Part shown: positions 46,375-58,800 of the stretch, one piece after another
Layout: every line of letters starts with the position of its first letter
Numbering within the stretch: the first letter of the stretch is position 1
Assembly: GCA_028752905.1 (NCBI GenBank)
Contig: JAQNBH010000007.1
Coordinates: forward strand, 41,705,872 to 41,769,871
From: Cladorhizidae sp. MBARI D1340-BT2
Lineage: Eukaryota > Porifera > Demospongiae > Poecilosclerida > Cladorhizidae
DNA length: 64,000 nt
Direction of reading: 5' to 3'
Notes under the pieces: generated by a model
What the model was told of the DNA's origin: nothing
The model's input: only the letters and a program-made list of their open reading frames with translations
The model's database searches: none
Made by a program: the position numbers and the translations under genes

Positions 46375-47672
46375 AAGAGATCAAGGATTTGCCTGATAAA
46401 CCTTTCCAACAGCAACATTATTCCTTTCCTCCTCATTCCTTTGGCAAGGTTCAACCTGAAAACAGGTTTTTTTCAGTTTCATCGTTTCTCATGGATTCAT
46501 TATGATGCAACTGATGATTCTGCTTTCTGCTCAACATTATTCCTTCCCTCCTCAGATTTTTTTCAGCATCTTGGTTTCATCATTTCTCATGATGCAACTG
46601 ATGATTCTGCTTTCTGCTCTTTCTTTGTTGCATAGCTGTAAAGGGGGGAAGATGGGGCTCAACAGATTATCTGAGGCAAGCTTTCTTGTAAAAGGCTTCA
46701 CTAATTGGAAGGATGCTACTTGAGTTTTGGTCAAACATGGAAAGCAGTAACTTCCACAAAGCAGCAACTGAAGCACTGAAGGCAACCAATGATGTGGCTG
46801 ACATGTCAAAAGCGGTAGCCAGAAAAGAAAAACAACCGTGAATATTTGCTGGAAGTCATCTCATCAATGTTTCTCGGGACATTAAGGTCTTCTTGAGAGG
46901 TGATGGGCCTCATAATGATTTGGATTCCAACTTCTATCAGTTATTGCTTTTGAGAGCAGAGGAGGCATTAATGTACAGATGAAATACACTTCTCATGAGA
47001 TTCAGAATGAATTACTTTCAATCATGTCTCTACAAGTTATTCGTGAAATTGCTAGTCAAATACAATCTGCAACATACTTCACCGTGATTGATGAAGCTAT
47101 GGATCTTGCTAATACCGAGCGAGTTGTATTCGTATTCATTCTGTCAATGACAATCTAACTGTTACTGAAGATTTCATTGGTTTATATAAAACTGAATCTA
47201 TTGAATCTTCTTCACTTGTTAGTATTATAAGATGTCTTACTTCAGATGAATCTGAAGCTGAAATATTGTCGGGGACAATGTTATGATAGGGCCAGCAATA
47301 TGACTGGGGTAAGGAATGGAGTTGCCATACAGCTTACTAATGAAGAACCTCGAGCAATTTTCACCCACTGCTATGGTCATGCTATAAACCTTGCAGTGGG
47401 AGATACTGTCAAAAAATGTAAACTTATGAGATCTTGCATTTATGCTGTGTTTAATCAAGAAGTCTCCTAAACGAGATGCAATATTTCAAAAGCTCAAACA
47501 TGACCTTCCAACTGATACACCAAGCTTTTGTGTTCTTTGCCCTACTAGGTGGACAGTCCATCCAACATCACTACAGAGTGTGCTAGATAATTATGAAGTT
47601 CTCCTCGGTGTTTGGGAGGAATCCAAGAATTTACGAATTGACAGTGAAATGAAGGCCAGAATTATTGGTATT
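46375..47672 (+). pseudogene. hAT transposase remnant, C terminus cut off by a LINE
   Basis: Successive frames give RFSWIHYDATDDSAFC (zinc finger), VKGFTNWKDAT, SATYFTVIDEAMDLANTERV (catalytic region, changed from DETTDVSN), YCRGQCYDRASNMTGVRNGV, FTHCYGHAINLAVGDTVKKC and LCPTRWTVHPTSLQSVLDNY. The D of the second catalytic motif is kept. The zinc-finger exon is partly duplicated (HYDATDDSAFC occurs at 46496-46536 and, as SHDATDDSAFC, at 46589-46621). Sequence homology ends at about 47672, where the A-rich 3' end of a minus-strand LINE begins. Confidence 0.85.
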
Positions 47673-48560
47673 TTTATTATAATTTTTTTTATTTATGACA
47701 ATTTTGCATTACAGGGTGTAGGGGGAGCCAAGTAGCGATAATTATATACAAATACAAGTGACTTCCCTGATAAAAATAAAGGAAACTTAATGATACCAAA
47801 AACTTTGTAGAAAGTTTGGCAAGCTCTAATTTCAACAGGTAATAAGTTCCATAAAGTAAGTGTATGTGGGGAAAATGATGACTTGTACGATTCAGTTCTG
47901 GCGAAGGGAACTTCCATCATTGTCTCGTTGTAGCTACTGCCGAATGTCCATTGGTCTAGTTTGCAGTGGCAGGTGAGTGGAGTGGACAGATCCATGCAGG
48001 GTATGAGCCAAGTAGCATAGTTTCAGAAATGTTGCCCTCCTTTTTCAGCCAAAAATTTGAGAGCTGTGTGTCAGAGAGATCATCCTCTAGAGCATCACAT
48101 AGATCTTTGATCCATGTTATGGCATCTTTGCTGTCAGAGACCCTTCACCACGATGTTCTTTCGACATTCTGTTGCCACCTTTTCTTCAGTCTTCAAGGAT
48201 TTGTGGAGCATTGCTATGTTCACGATGGATGTAGAGTTTTTGAAAAGGGAGGCATATGTTTCTGCAGTCCGAGGGATCTCAAGGGTATCAACTTTTCCTT
48301 CCATCTGCTCTAGGTTCTCTTCTGTTGTGATAACAGTCTTCTTCAGCTGTTCTTCCAACAACTTGATCATGTAAGCTTGCTCCTCAATTTGTTTGTCCTT
48401 TTTCTCACTCTTCACAAAGGCACAGAACGGGCACAGCATTCTTCGCCCAGTAGCATATCCTCGCTTCAGCAGATTTAGCGTTATCCGTACTCCACATTTT
48501 TCATCACAAACACATGTATATGTTCCATCTCCACAGCCCAGGATGAGTCAGGCAAAATGT
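47673..48560 (-). pseudogene. LINE remnant: PHD-type ORF1 joined to ORF2 C terminus
   Basis: Read downward, 48545-48420 has a Cys-rich finger (CGDGTYTCVCDEKCG then RRMLCPFC). A coiled coil (KKDKQIEEQAYMIKLLEEQL) follows, then an RRM-like start (CRKNIVVKGLSDSKDAITWI), all typical of LINE ORF1 proteins. After a frame change near 47990 the text becomes ORF2-like C terminus (ESYKSSFSPHTLTLWNLLPV, then EIRACQTFYKVF). It ends at an A-rich TAAATAAAAAAAATTATAAT tail. The endonuclease and reverse transcriptase are missing, so this is an internal deletion or a small non-autonomous LINE. It inserted into the hAT relic. Confidence 0.65.
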
Positions 48561-50399
48561 CTTCAGGTTTTAATATCAACAACCTCTGCCCATTTGTTAA
48601 AAAGATATAAACCTCTTGATTAGAGCAATAAGATACCTCAACTGATGAAGTTTGCATGAAGCAGTAATAGATAAATTAAGGCAGTGAGAAAAGCTTGTAA
48701 CTATAAGTTAAACGAAAAATTTCCTTGATTTTGGCTTGTACACCTGTCACTTCAGATGATATTACTGCAGCTCCAAAATTATGCCTGGCTGTTGGAGCCA
48801 GGAGACTGAGGGATGAGAGCGAGAACCCAAGATCTTTTTTACTATAATAATTATCTCTAAATTTCGTGATGTCCGGATTTTTTAAGGAAGTTAAATCCAC
48901 AAATCTCAAACATAACGAGATAATGTCTTGGCTATATAGTATGAGGGTTAGTGATCTCATCAGCAATTACAGTCAAGGGTATCTCCAGTCTAGTTTCCTT
49001 ACCATACAGGCACAGATGTGGCTTACTTAATTGTTTTGCCGCTATTTAATAAGAGGTGATCCTGAAGACAGTTGTTGCCCTTCTGCAAAAGCTACAGAAT
49101 GGCTATGCAGTTGCTGTTTTAATGGTATCATCAGCAAAATTCACTCTATACTCTTAATTCCCCTGAAAGGTAAGGATTGCTTTGCTAAGAACTCCATGGC
49201 AAGCATAATTTAATGCAGAATTCATTATTATTCTGTTCTTGTTCAGACTGCTGTTTTACTAGCTATTATCAACCCTTGCATCCCAGTTCCAAAATGTTAA
49301 CAAAATGATGAGCCTGTTCTCAGCATTGAAATTTTCTCATGAGAAATAAGAGTACCAACACTACCAAGTACCTCTAAATGGCTTTTGATAGAGTGCAGGT
49401 ATTAAAACACCTGCCATGTCTACCATCTCTGTTTGGCCGTAAGGAAAAATAATACAGTAGCGACAAAGACCACTTTCTAGCGCATTATACTACGAAAGCC
49501 ATTGATGTTAAGCCATTGCTGCTGAAAGGAGGATCTCCAGCATCTGGTTACTGTATGAAAATGAGGAGTATATCAATTGAAACCGGCTTAAAATGACCGA
49601 GGAAATATTGCATATTTATATGCACTAGAATCCAGAAACTACCATTATCAGGAACACACAAATAAATTTGATGTTTTGCAGAGAAGGTTATTCAGGGACC
49701 AACAGAACCTCCACAGGTAAGAATTATTGAATTAGGTAGGAACAGGTTTTAAAGTTATTTATGCTAAGAGCCAGCTGCTTGCTAAAGAGCACCTAATGGC
49801 ATTCTAGTAGAAGGTATGCTGAGGCTTGACAGACAGTGCATCTGGAAATATTGAGTAGTAGGGTGCATATTATATGTAGAAAAATTTATAGAGGCATATA
49901 AAGTGTCAGAATATATATATACTAATAGTAGACTGAAAATTCACATGGTTGGATCCAGTATTTTAGAGGAGTGCAGTTTTTTTAGTGTCTGATGGATGCC
50001 ACAATGCAGGTTTTTAATTGTATTATAAGACTCAGACAGTGCTGGTACATATATATAATATATAGTTGATGAAGACTCCTGTCTTTGCAAACTAAGTGGT
50101 TACCTGTTCAATAAAAATGTCATCCAGAAATAATGGCCGATTCCGTGAAGCAATGTTGTACACAGACTCCTAATATCTTCACTCAGTTAAAGCTTTTTAC
50201 ACTTCTCTTCCTTGGGTGAATGGACATCAACTCTCAGGTAATTAACAATTAATTACCTATAGTGCACTCAAAGAGAGGAACACTTAAGTCCTTCAGCCTT
50301 GATTCATGTGAACTATGGAACTGAAACTAGTAGACATAATATTTGTAATTTATTTCCTCAAAAGTACTCATGGAGAAGGAAACTTGTTATTTGATTGAC
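48561..50399. other. No recognisable gene
   Basis: A minus-strand open stretch at 48676-48966 has no motif I recognise. The rest is AT-rich with only short frames. Confidence 0.5.
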
Positions 50400-50525
50400 A
50401 TTGTCAAATTGAATTTCATTCTCAACGAACTCTCAGTTGACATACCGAAATTACAATGACCTTCTCAATAATCAACTTGAATTTTTACTCTCTCGACTTT
50501 TTAACTAGATGCTCTAGCCCACATC
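50400..50525 (-). repeat. Dispersed hammerhead-like repeat, reverse copy
   Basis: The reverse complement reads GGGCTAGAGCATCTAGTTAA, then AGTCGAGAGAGTAAAAATTC and AAGTTGATTATTGAGAAGG. The CTGATGA part is not preserved here, so any ribozyme core is broken. Confidence 0.75.
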
Positions 50526-52116
50526 AAGAATAAGTTGCTTGATGAAAAATCTTGGGTAGGAACCCAGTCTCTAGAAATAATAAACAAAATGATTCAGCTA
50601 ATGCCTCATAAAGTATTACATTCAATGATTGGCAATTTACTTTCTCAGCAGTGGCTTGCCATTAGCTGATGAAACAAGGGATGTCTCCAATTATGAACTG
50701 CTGGTTATTACTCTGCGATGGGTGTCAGACAATTATGATGATATTAATGAAGATTTTTGGGGCCTCATTTAACTTGATGCTACTAAAGATTGCTTAGTTT
50801 CTGTAGGCATTCTGTTTGAATATTGCCAGGGTCAGGGAAATGATGGGGCAAGACATTTTCAGGGTCATGTTAATGGTGTTGCTATACAATTTGAAGATGA
50901 AAATAGATCTGCTATTTCTGTTCACTCTCTTGCTCATTGTGTGAATTTGTGCTTGCAAGATAGCGCCAGAAATAGCAAGTGTATAAAGGAAGCCTTAAAT
51001 TTTGCTTTGGAAGTGTCCAATTGATAAAATATTCACCAAAGAGGCAAGTAGTATTTGAAAATGTTCAAAGTCAGCATGAAGGCTCATCAAAATCTGGAAT
51101 TTGTACTCTTTGCCCAATGAGGTGGACAGTCCGCACTGTAGCAATGCAACGAATTCTTGATTATGAGGCACTTCAAGTAACACTGGAAGCATCCTTGCAT
51201 GGTTCAGATGACTGCTCTAGGCGACTAGTGGCATAGTAGTACTCATGGACAAATATTGAACCTACTTTGGCTTAAAGCTTTCTGTACTAATCTTTAGTAT
51301 CACAGAACAGTTGTCAGTTACACTCCAAGGATGGAATTATTCTAGTGTTGAAGATTACTGTGCTGCAGTTAATGTAATCATTTAAGCTCTAACCAAGTAC
51401 AGAGATGATGAAATGTTCAAGAAGTTTTTTGAGGCCATCAAAGAAGAAGCTAGAGAGAAGTGTGAGGAACCAGTATTACTAAGGCAACGTTAAGTTCCAA
51501 GTAGATTAAATGATGGGTTGGATGAGCATACTTTTGGATCTATAATACGTAACTATTACAGAAAAGAGTATTTTGAAGTATCGATGGCATAAAAGGCTGT
51601 CTTGAAAAATGGTTTAAGCAACAGAATTTTCTCTTTGTGAGAGGTGTCGAGAGACTGCTAATGGATAGTGCAAATGGCAAGCAAGTCACACTATCTCAAG
51701 AAATTGTTGACATTTACCAAAGAGATATTAACATGCAAAAGTTAAAGCTTCACCTTCAGCTCCTTCCAGATGCTATGATGTCTATGGATGAAATTCCAGT
51801 TAAGGAAGTCACACGAATCCAAACAATTTGTGATGTATTCAACATGCAGCCTCGCTTAAAAACATTTATTACAGAAGTTCATAAGCTGCTTAGGCTCTAT
51901 TACACTATACCCGTCACCACTGCTTCAGCTGAGCGAAGTTTTTCTTCTCTTAAGCCAATTAAAAGTTACTTGAGAAATTCAATGTCACAGCAACAAGTAA
52001 ATCATTGTATGCTGCTCCACATACATCAGGACAGAACTGATAGCTTCAACATGCATGGCACCACGAAGGAATTTATTGAAAGAAATGACTATTTTGGACA
52101 TGTCATCTCTAATTGA
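50526..52116 (+). pseudogene. hAT transposase remnant
   Basis: Pieces in order are ADETRDVSNYELLVITLRWV (about 50666-50725), EYCQGQGNDGARHFQGHVNG (50818-50877), IKYSPKRQVVFENVQ with LCPMRWTVRTVAMQRILDYE (51020-51170), and a long C-terminal frame at 51637-52116 with IPVTTASAERSFSSLKPIKS then YLRNSMSQQQVNHCMLLHIH. Several stops break the catalytic half; the C-terminal 159 residues remain open. The HCYGHALNL motif has become HSLAHCVNL. This is an older relic than 3626-5817. Confidence 0.85.
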
Positions 52117-52163
52117 GCTAAAGAAGAAAATTTTTTTTGCTACTCCTCTAAATGTTTACTAAC

Positions 52164-52385
52164 ACTAATCCAGGACATAAGCACCCACCCACTAATCCAG
52201 GACATAAGGACCCACCCACTAATCCAGGACATAAGCACCCACCCACTAATCCAGGACATAAGCACCCACCCACTAATCCAGGACATAAGCACCCGCCCAC
52301 TAATCCAGGATATAAGCACCCGCCCACTAATCCAGGACATAAGCACCCACCCACTAATCCAGGACATAAGCACCCACCCACTAAA
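52164..52385. repeat. 27-base minisatellite, eight copies
   Basis: The unit is ACTAATCCAGGACATAAGCA then CCCACCC. Nine codons per unit keeps frames open on both strands (HPPTNPGHK on plus). No gene is inferred. Confidence 0.95.
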
Positions 52386-52389
52386 TAGG

Positions 52390-55130
52390 TGGATGTTTAT
52401 TATTATGTTCAGTTTTAAAACAACAACTATCTTTATGTCTAGAAGTGCACAAGTTGGAATGATGAGAGGCAGGGGAGAGTTGTGCCTCCCACACCATTAG
52501 TAGTCTCAAGTTTACTTGCCAGTAAATATTAATTGAGCAGAAAAATTACACTACACATATAGCAATTGTATTATTGTATTACACACTGTGACTGCCTACA
52601 TTCCATGACTTATGACCATTATTTTATCTAGGACAATTTTGGGATAGAGTATTTGCTGATGATTAAACTGATGATTCACATAGTAGCTAATATCATGATT
52701 GTGCATATAGTGTATAACAAGCTCTACTACTCCTATTCTAATGGTGAAAACTGCTACATATATGGTATCTCTATCTTGCTCTGCGCCCTACCCCACCCCC
52801 AATATTTTTTTCCTACCTACTCCACTGCATTGTGAAGATGTAGTAGCCATGGAAAATTAGTCAACATCAAACATTTTGGGAAAATCTTTTGGAATCAATT
52901 TGCTGTCAAAATGACCAAGCAACACTAACAAAGGCGCTAGTCCCAATCTCTGAAATGAGGAGGAGGAGGAAGAGGAGAAGCTGTTATTTGATGACTGGCT
53001 GGATACAAGATGAGTGACTTAATCTGTTACTTGCATTGTTCATTATAGCATTTGCACTTGCTACATGATAATTTGAGTTACAAGAAAGTTTCAATATTTG
53101 ATGGCAGATCAAAATTCTGAGAATGCAAACAAAATTGATTGCACTCATTCAAACAGTTGTAATTTCCCCACATTGAGATGTAATTCTAGATGAAGAAGCA
53201 TTATTGAGGTAATTATAAGCACAGCTAACTGTTCACCCTACACAAACAAAATGGCTGCATGCATAAACTATAATGTGGTGGTTTTAATAGCTACGGACCT
53301 TCAACAAAACCGATTAACTATATACTTATATATAATGCATGTTTATCAGCTGGTTTCCTCATTGGCTTAGCTACTCTTGTAACAATAGTTAGCACAGAAC
53401 TGAGGCAAGTGACGGATGACTGCACGTATTTGTACCAAGAAGTGATCAGTTGGTTTCCTCATGAGTTTACTCCATTGACAATAGTTAACACGGACCTTAA
53501 ACAAAACCAGCTAACTACTTATAGTGCATAATGTGTATCATATGAATGTGTGTGTATTTAGTTACAAACTGTAAACAATAACAGCTTTCATTAGTTAGTT
53601 CTGGTGCTATACTGACGTGGCTGCTCGACTATAAAAATAAAAGACAAAAAATGTGTTTTATGACAAAAAAATATTACTTAATAAAGAAAATAATGATCAG
53701 TCAGAAATGATTATTATAGGTCCTCTGGCTATAATCATTCATTAAAGCTTTATATATCTATCTCATAAAAATCTGCTTAATTGCAACACAATTATTAGCA
53801 ATAATTACAGCCTTATCTTAAACCATCACAAAAGTTGGGAGGGGTGAGGGGGTGAGTTTGCTAGGATATTTTGGCTTCTGCGGATATTTCAACCTAATGG
53901 CGGACAATATTTCATAGAATATTATGTCCCCCAGGACATCATAGAATTCTAGGTCTGAGAGTTTATCCTAGGAAAATCAGTTTAGAGGGAGGACAGAATA
54001 TCCCCCTACACTGATATATACAGAGCCCTTATGTGACCTTACTATTGTACCAAGTAATTGGAGAGCACATTTTTCGCATACAGATAAAAAATCTGCGAAA
54101 ACCTAAAAAATTAACTCCTTGAGAGAAAAAAAAACAATACTTGTTATATTATAGTGTGAATTTATGCACTATTTTTAATGTGCCGCCGACAGCTGTTGTG
54201 ATAGTGCATGTAACTATATACATGTATAAGATATTGTTCATGCACTTGCTAGTCTGCTACATATGATGGGGTTTGTGGTCTCGGTGCACATCATTTTAAC
54301 ATGTTGGGTTTATCATGCTCTTGTTGTGTTGGTCTCTGTGGCCATGTGTTTGTCAGTTGCTGATTCTCAGGTTCTGTGCACATAATTATGTGTTGTCATA
54401 TTATTATCATTATCACTGTGATACAGTTATTAATAGCAAAGTTTATCGTGATAGCTATATTTTTGGATGGACACATTGCAGTGTTGGAGTAAAACTTCCT
54501 CGCTAATTAGAGTGGTGCCATCATTCAGGTGTCACTTAATCTTAGGGATATTACTATCTGTATTAAAGTTCCGTGTATATGTGATGTATGTGACAAAAAT
54601 TATATTTATTATCTTCAGGCTTCAGCCAATCCTAAGTTGAGGGTGTTTCAGGACAATGCCAATTGGCACAAATGAGTTGTATAGTGAGTGCATGGTGGAA
54701 AGTAGAAAAGTTATATAAAGGAGTAATCATTAAGTACTCTCTATTTTGATTATATGCTAACAAATTCATTGAATTCACATTTCTATTATTTTTTTCTAGA
54801 GTGATTAGAAATTTTTTTAGGTGGAAAGTGTTCTAACAATTATAAACAACCTCGAGCCAAAGTTTGTAGCAAAGATTTAAACGAGCAATGAATTTACCAT
54901 TTTACAACCTTATTACAACCTTGTGACAACCTTGACAAGCTTGTGAGCAGGTGGTCTGACAATGTCACTTGTCACAACCTTCTTTTTTTTTGTACTGAGA
55001 AAACCAACTTTAATTCAAAGTGGAATGCACAGCATCAATAATTTCCCTAGATGAGTAAGATGTCTTGTATCTAGAACATAGTCCTACAAGGCTTGGCAAG
55101 GGTACACAGCAAAAGTAAAAATAAATAAAA
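52390..55130. other. AT-rich stretch without recognisable genes
   Basis: Short open frames only. An imperfect local duplication exists around 53290-53530 (GACCTTCAACAAAACCGATT and GACCTTAAACAAAACCAGCT, each near a TGGTTTCCTCAT segment). Confidence 0.5.
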
Positions 55131-55139
55131 TAAACTGAT

Positions 55140-55300
55140 TACTGGAATAATCCTGATAAAGGCTAGAGCATCTAGTTGAATATTCCTGATGAAGGCTAGT
55201 TCATCTATAATGTATTCCTGATGAAGGCTAGAGCATCTAGTTGAAACGTCGAGTGAATACAATTTGAAGTTGATTATTGAGATGGTTATTGTAATGATTA
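55140..55300 (+). repeat. Triple copy of the hammerhead-like module
   Basis: CCTGATRAAGGCTAGNNCATCTA occurs three times in tandem (about 55152, 55186, 55218). The last copy has the full order: GTATTC, CTGATGA, the GGCTAGA-GCA-TCTAGTT hairpin, GAAAC, GTC, then GAGTGAATAC. The ATTTGAAGTTGATTATTGAG tail follows. Confidence 0.8.
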
Positions 55301-55442
55301 CTGGAAGCTGATACACAAGAAGTAAAGCAGTGATGCTAATGGGTACCGATTTTCTGACGGTTGTCAGGCCTCTCTAGTTCTATCGTGGCTATGAATATTA
55401 CTTGGGCACAAGAGTTGCAACCTGGGATACTATTTGACATCA

Positions 55443-55918
55443 TCAAAGAGACCCCTGATTTGATGTCTCAAGATCTAAGCAATATTTTCCTAAACCCTGC
55501 AAAGGTTTGCAACCAAGTCTCCCAGTTTTGAACGTTGTCAGTGAGGACTTGACACCTCTAGCATCCCGATCAATGGGCACTAGTTGATCATCCTTCTTTT
55601 CGCTCTTCCATCTTCCAGCATCGTTTGTCACCATGGGATAGTTAAAAGGAGTTGTGAGTTCCAGTAACTGATGATCACAATATGTGGTCATCCTGGGGAA
55701 TGGGATTGTCACTTGCATAAAACCTTGCAGGTCTGCATGGAGTATGCTGCTTTAGGAAGATGATGAGCTATGTAGCATGCCAATAACTCTAAAATGATAT
55801 CATATCTCCAAGTGAACCTACCCCAGTTTAGAGCATTAGGAAAGGCATTCAAGATGTGCATGACAGTTGCAGAAGTTGAAGAGCAGAGATGGTGTACTTT
55901 GAACTGACATGGTATCAC
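55443..55918 (-). pseudogene. LINE ORF2 C-terminal remnant with restriction-like nuclease motif
   Basis: From 55918 downward it reads HHLCSSTSATVMHILNAFPN, then ALNWGRFTWRYDIILELL, matching the Cys-His region after reverse transcriptase (usually H...CP-ALNxGRYTWRHDSVL). A one-base frame change near 55715 leads to MQVTIPFPRM and then QLLELTTPFNYPM, like the ELT-P core of the restriction-like endonuclease domain, and LTTFKTGRLGC. The reverse transcriptase is not present. The family assignment is by motif memory and moderate. Confidence 0.6.
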
Positions 55919-55929
55919 AGCATTTGAAA

Positions 55930-56640
55930 GGAAAGAGTGGAGTGTCAGAGGATGTCTGCAGTAAAAAATGATACCTGGCCAGAGGAAACACCATCCATGA
56001 TCCTTACAGATGCTGGTCTCATCTCCCAGACAAAATGCATCTTGAATGATTTTGGTTGGCTTTGGTGATAGTAGCAGTGGCCATTTGCGAGAGGGTATTT
56101 AGAGTCACCATTTGCCATTGCCACTATAGAAAATATAACATATACAAATACTGTGAGTGAGAGCACCTCCTATAAAAGTAAACTACAACTAAAATTTAAA
56201 CTTGCAATGATTTTCTCCTTGAAATTAACTCCCTTGACATTTCGACTACAGCATCGTTATGTCAACTGAGAGTTTGTTTAAAACTTAATTTACTTAAATT
56301 TGCTCCTGATATGTCCATTGTGAGTTCATTAACCAGTAACCAAGTTATGGCTGAGTGTAGGCTTTGGGACAGTATCCAAGACCTACCTTATGATTGAAAT
56401 ATGATGTGGGAGTGTACTTACCTGAGGGAATTGCATCCAAGGACCACAGTGGAGAGGCGATCCCTCTCGAGTTGTACGTGGAGAAGCTGGCAGTCCTTTG
56501 TTTGATGTGCAACAGTGCCAGTCATGGGCAGTTGTTATATAGAAGAACTCTGTTCCATAACTTAGAGTCAAACTTCCACCAACACCAGTTCTCTCAACAA
56601 TAATATGATGCCCGGAGTAAAACATGGCATGCAGAAGTAA
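55930..56640 (-). other. Possible secreted-protein exons of unknown identity
   Basis: A minus-strand segment from 56626 reads FYSGHHIIVERTGVGGSLTL and GTEFFYITTAHDWHCC. It ends at PQ with a CCTCAG|GTAAGTAC donor at 56434. A second segment from 56166 reads LSLTVFVYVIFSIVAMANGD then KYPLANGHCYYHQSQPK, which has a signal-peptide-like start. I recognise no domain. They lie on the same strand as the partial PI-PLC copy at 56965-57165. Confidence 0.3.
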
Positions 56641-56964
56641 CCATATTCAATGTCTCTGAGAATTCATTTATTTGCAGCAGTTAGACGAAATATCCTCTAT
56701 TATTGTGCTGTCAAATTGTTATGTTAGACAGTACTTATAGTGATGTATGTGCCTTGACCTTTCATCCTTAGCAGTTAATATACCACCAAAGAACACAACA
56801 ATACAACACAGAATGGGGATCATAATTCATATTGGTAAATGCAATGATGGAACATTGATCCAAGGACCTCTGGTTAGTGTGGATTTTCCTCAACATGGAG
56901 AATCCTCCTTTCACTGATAGCTAGTTATGAATGCTCCCACCACATTCACTGCACACAGAAGTTA

Positions 56965-57165
56965 TTGAAAAGGTCTAGCTGGTCAGTAATAGAGAGGTTC
57001 TGATTCCTAAAGCTGACAGACTGAGAGGATATGCTTCCCTGGCAGCTTCTAACTGATCCATTCAATCCTGATCTGCTACATTGGATCCCGGGAGAGTGAT
57101 CTGATTGAACCTCAGCTCGCAATACTCTGACTGTCCATTACAATTTTGAGCTATAACAGGAAGGA
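56965..57165 (-). pseudogene. Third, partial PI-PLC-like copy
   Basis: It matches only the first 200 bases of the PI-PLC-like exon, from the TTCCTGTTATAG acceptor region (57152-57163) through CNGQSEYCELRFNQITLP and the counterpart of RNQNLSITDQL. The stretch encoding the first catalytic His region is altered (the CATGCAGCAGGATC of the full copies is shortened to TGTAGCAGATC). It ends abruptly near 56965. Confidence 0.7.
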
Positions 57166-57267
57166 AAAACAAAGAACAATAGTTGCCTCGTAATTTATAG
57201 TGACATGGTCCATATATCCAGTGGTCATGACATTATTTTTGTTTCAGAACCATAGTGCACCCATAAA

Positions 57268-57392
57268 TATACTCTCAATGAACTCACAGTTGACATAATA
57301 ATATTACAATAACCTTCTCAATAATCAACTTCAAATTACATCCTCTTGATGAAGGCTAGAGCATCTAGTCGAAATGTCGAGAGAATACTTGA
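57268..57392 (+). repeat. Hammerhead-like repeat with its tail inverted
   Basis: The tail segment (AATAACCTTCTCAATAATCA) is in reverse orientation directly before a forward core (TTGATGAAGGCTAGAGCATC, then TAGTCGAAATGTCGAGAG). Elsewhere the core precedes a forward tail. Confidence 0.8.
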
Positions 57393-58800
57393 GAAAGTAG
57401 TGTAATGCACTCATAGTATTGGAGGTATATATATTTATGTATATCATTATATGTTGAGGGTCGAAATTATTTTCAAATGAGGGGCACGAACATTTGCCCA
57501 CAATGCAATGTTGTGCATTTGCCAGTAGCTATATATATATTCCCGCTAGACAGAGAAGCTGTAATACACTCTTGGTTTCGACTTCAAACCAACAACAACA
57601 ATGCTTCAAAGATGCAAGAATGCTATTTTTTAACTCATTTAACTTATTACTCTAAATATCAGTATTGTATTAATAATACTTTGGATATATTTGGAGTTTT
57701 AACTGGTATAAAATTCAGAGTTGAATAACATGTATTAGGATTAATGAGACAAGGGAGTTGGCAGTCTTTGAGTGGGCTTATGCTCAGGAGAGCAGCTAGG
57801 GCTAGGCTCAGGAGAGTGGGCTTATGCTCAGTTGGCTAGGGTTAGGGTCAGAAGAGCAGCTAAGGTTAGGCTCAGGAGAGTAGGCTTGTGCTCAAGAGAG
57901 TGGCTAGGGTTAAGCTTAGGGGAGTGGCTATGGTTAGGCTCAGGATAGTAGGCATATGCTCAGGAGAGTGGCTTAGGCTCAGGAAAGTGATTAGGGTTAG
58001 AGTCAGTCGAATGATTAGGGTTAGGGTTAAAGCAATGGCTAGAACAATCTTGACAATGCTGAAGTGTCCTCCCAATATGAATTGTCTACTAATATTATGA
58101 CATGAAGTATTTTCCCGTGGGCATGGACACAGACCACACTGATGATATTAATTTTATCTCACTTGAGTCCCCCTCACCCAATATTCAAGATTCTCAGTCA
58201 CAAGCAACTGTTGTGCTTGGTGTCCAATTTCCTCAGCTTGGAAGAACTATACACAGACTGTGATATGAAATTAGAAATGTTAAAAATTCCACAATAATAA
58301 TGTCAACGGCTCAAGAAACACTAACACTAGGGGTTAATCAGTAAAAGAGTTAAGATTTGATTTTGCAAGTGATCTATCTGGCCAATGAAAAGTTCCATCA
58401 AATTCAAACTGCTTACCCGGCTTCCCTGGGTATCTAAACATGCATTAGCTGATGGACCCTTCCTTCACGAGTGCATCTAGGCATGCAATAGCCTTCTTCT
58501 CCCTCATGAGTGGATCTAGGCATGCAATAGCCTTCTTCTCCCTTCATTACCCACTTGGCACCACAAGTAACTACAGTTACTGCCCTTTTAAAATATTATT
58601 CAAAAATAAATTCATCCTTGAGGCTGATGGGCAACTTTCAGAGCTCTAACCAGCTGCTCGATTATATCATATTGGAACACAACATTTATAATTGGAAAGT
58701 TACAGTCATGTTGTACAATGAAGTAATACAGCCAGGACACATACATTCAATTCAAGCAATACAAAGCAGCTGTTTAAATAGCTGTACAAAAGTGGAGATC

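Noticed and set aside
55140..55918. Penelope-like element joining the hammerhead-like repeats with the downstream nuclease remnant
   Set aside because: The remnant's motifs fit a restriction-like nuclease LINE better than a GIY-YIG Penelope protein, and the orientations are opposite.
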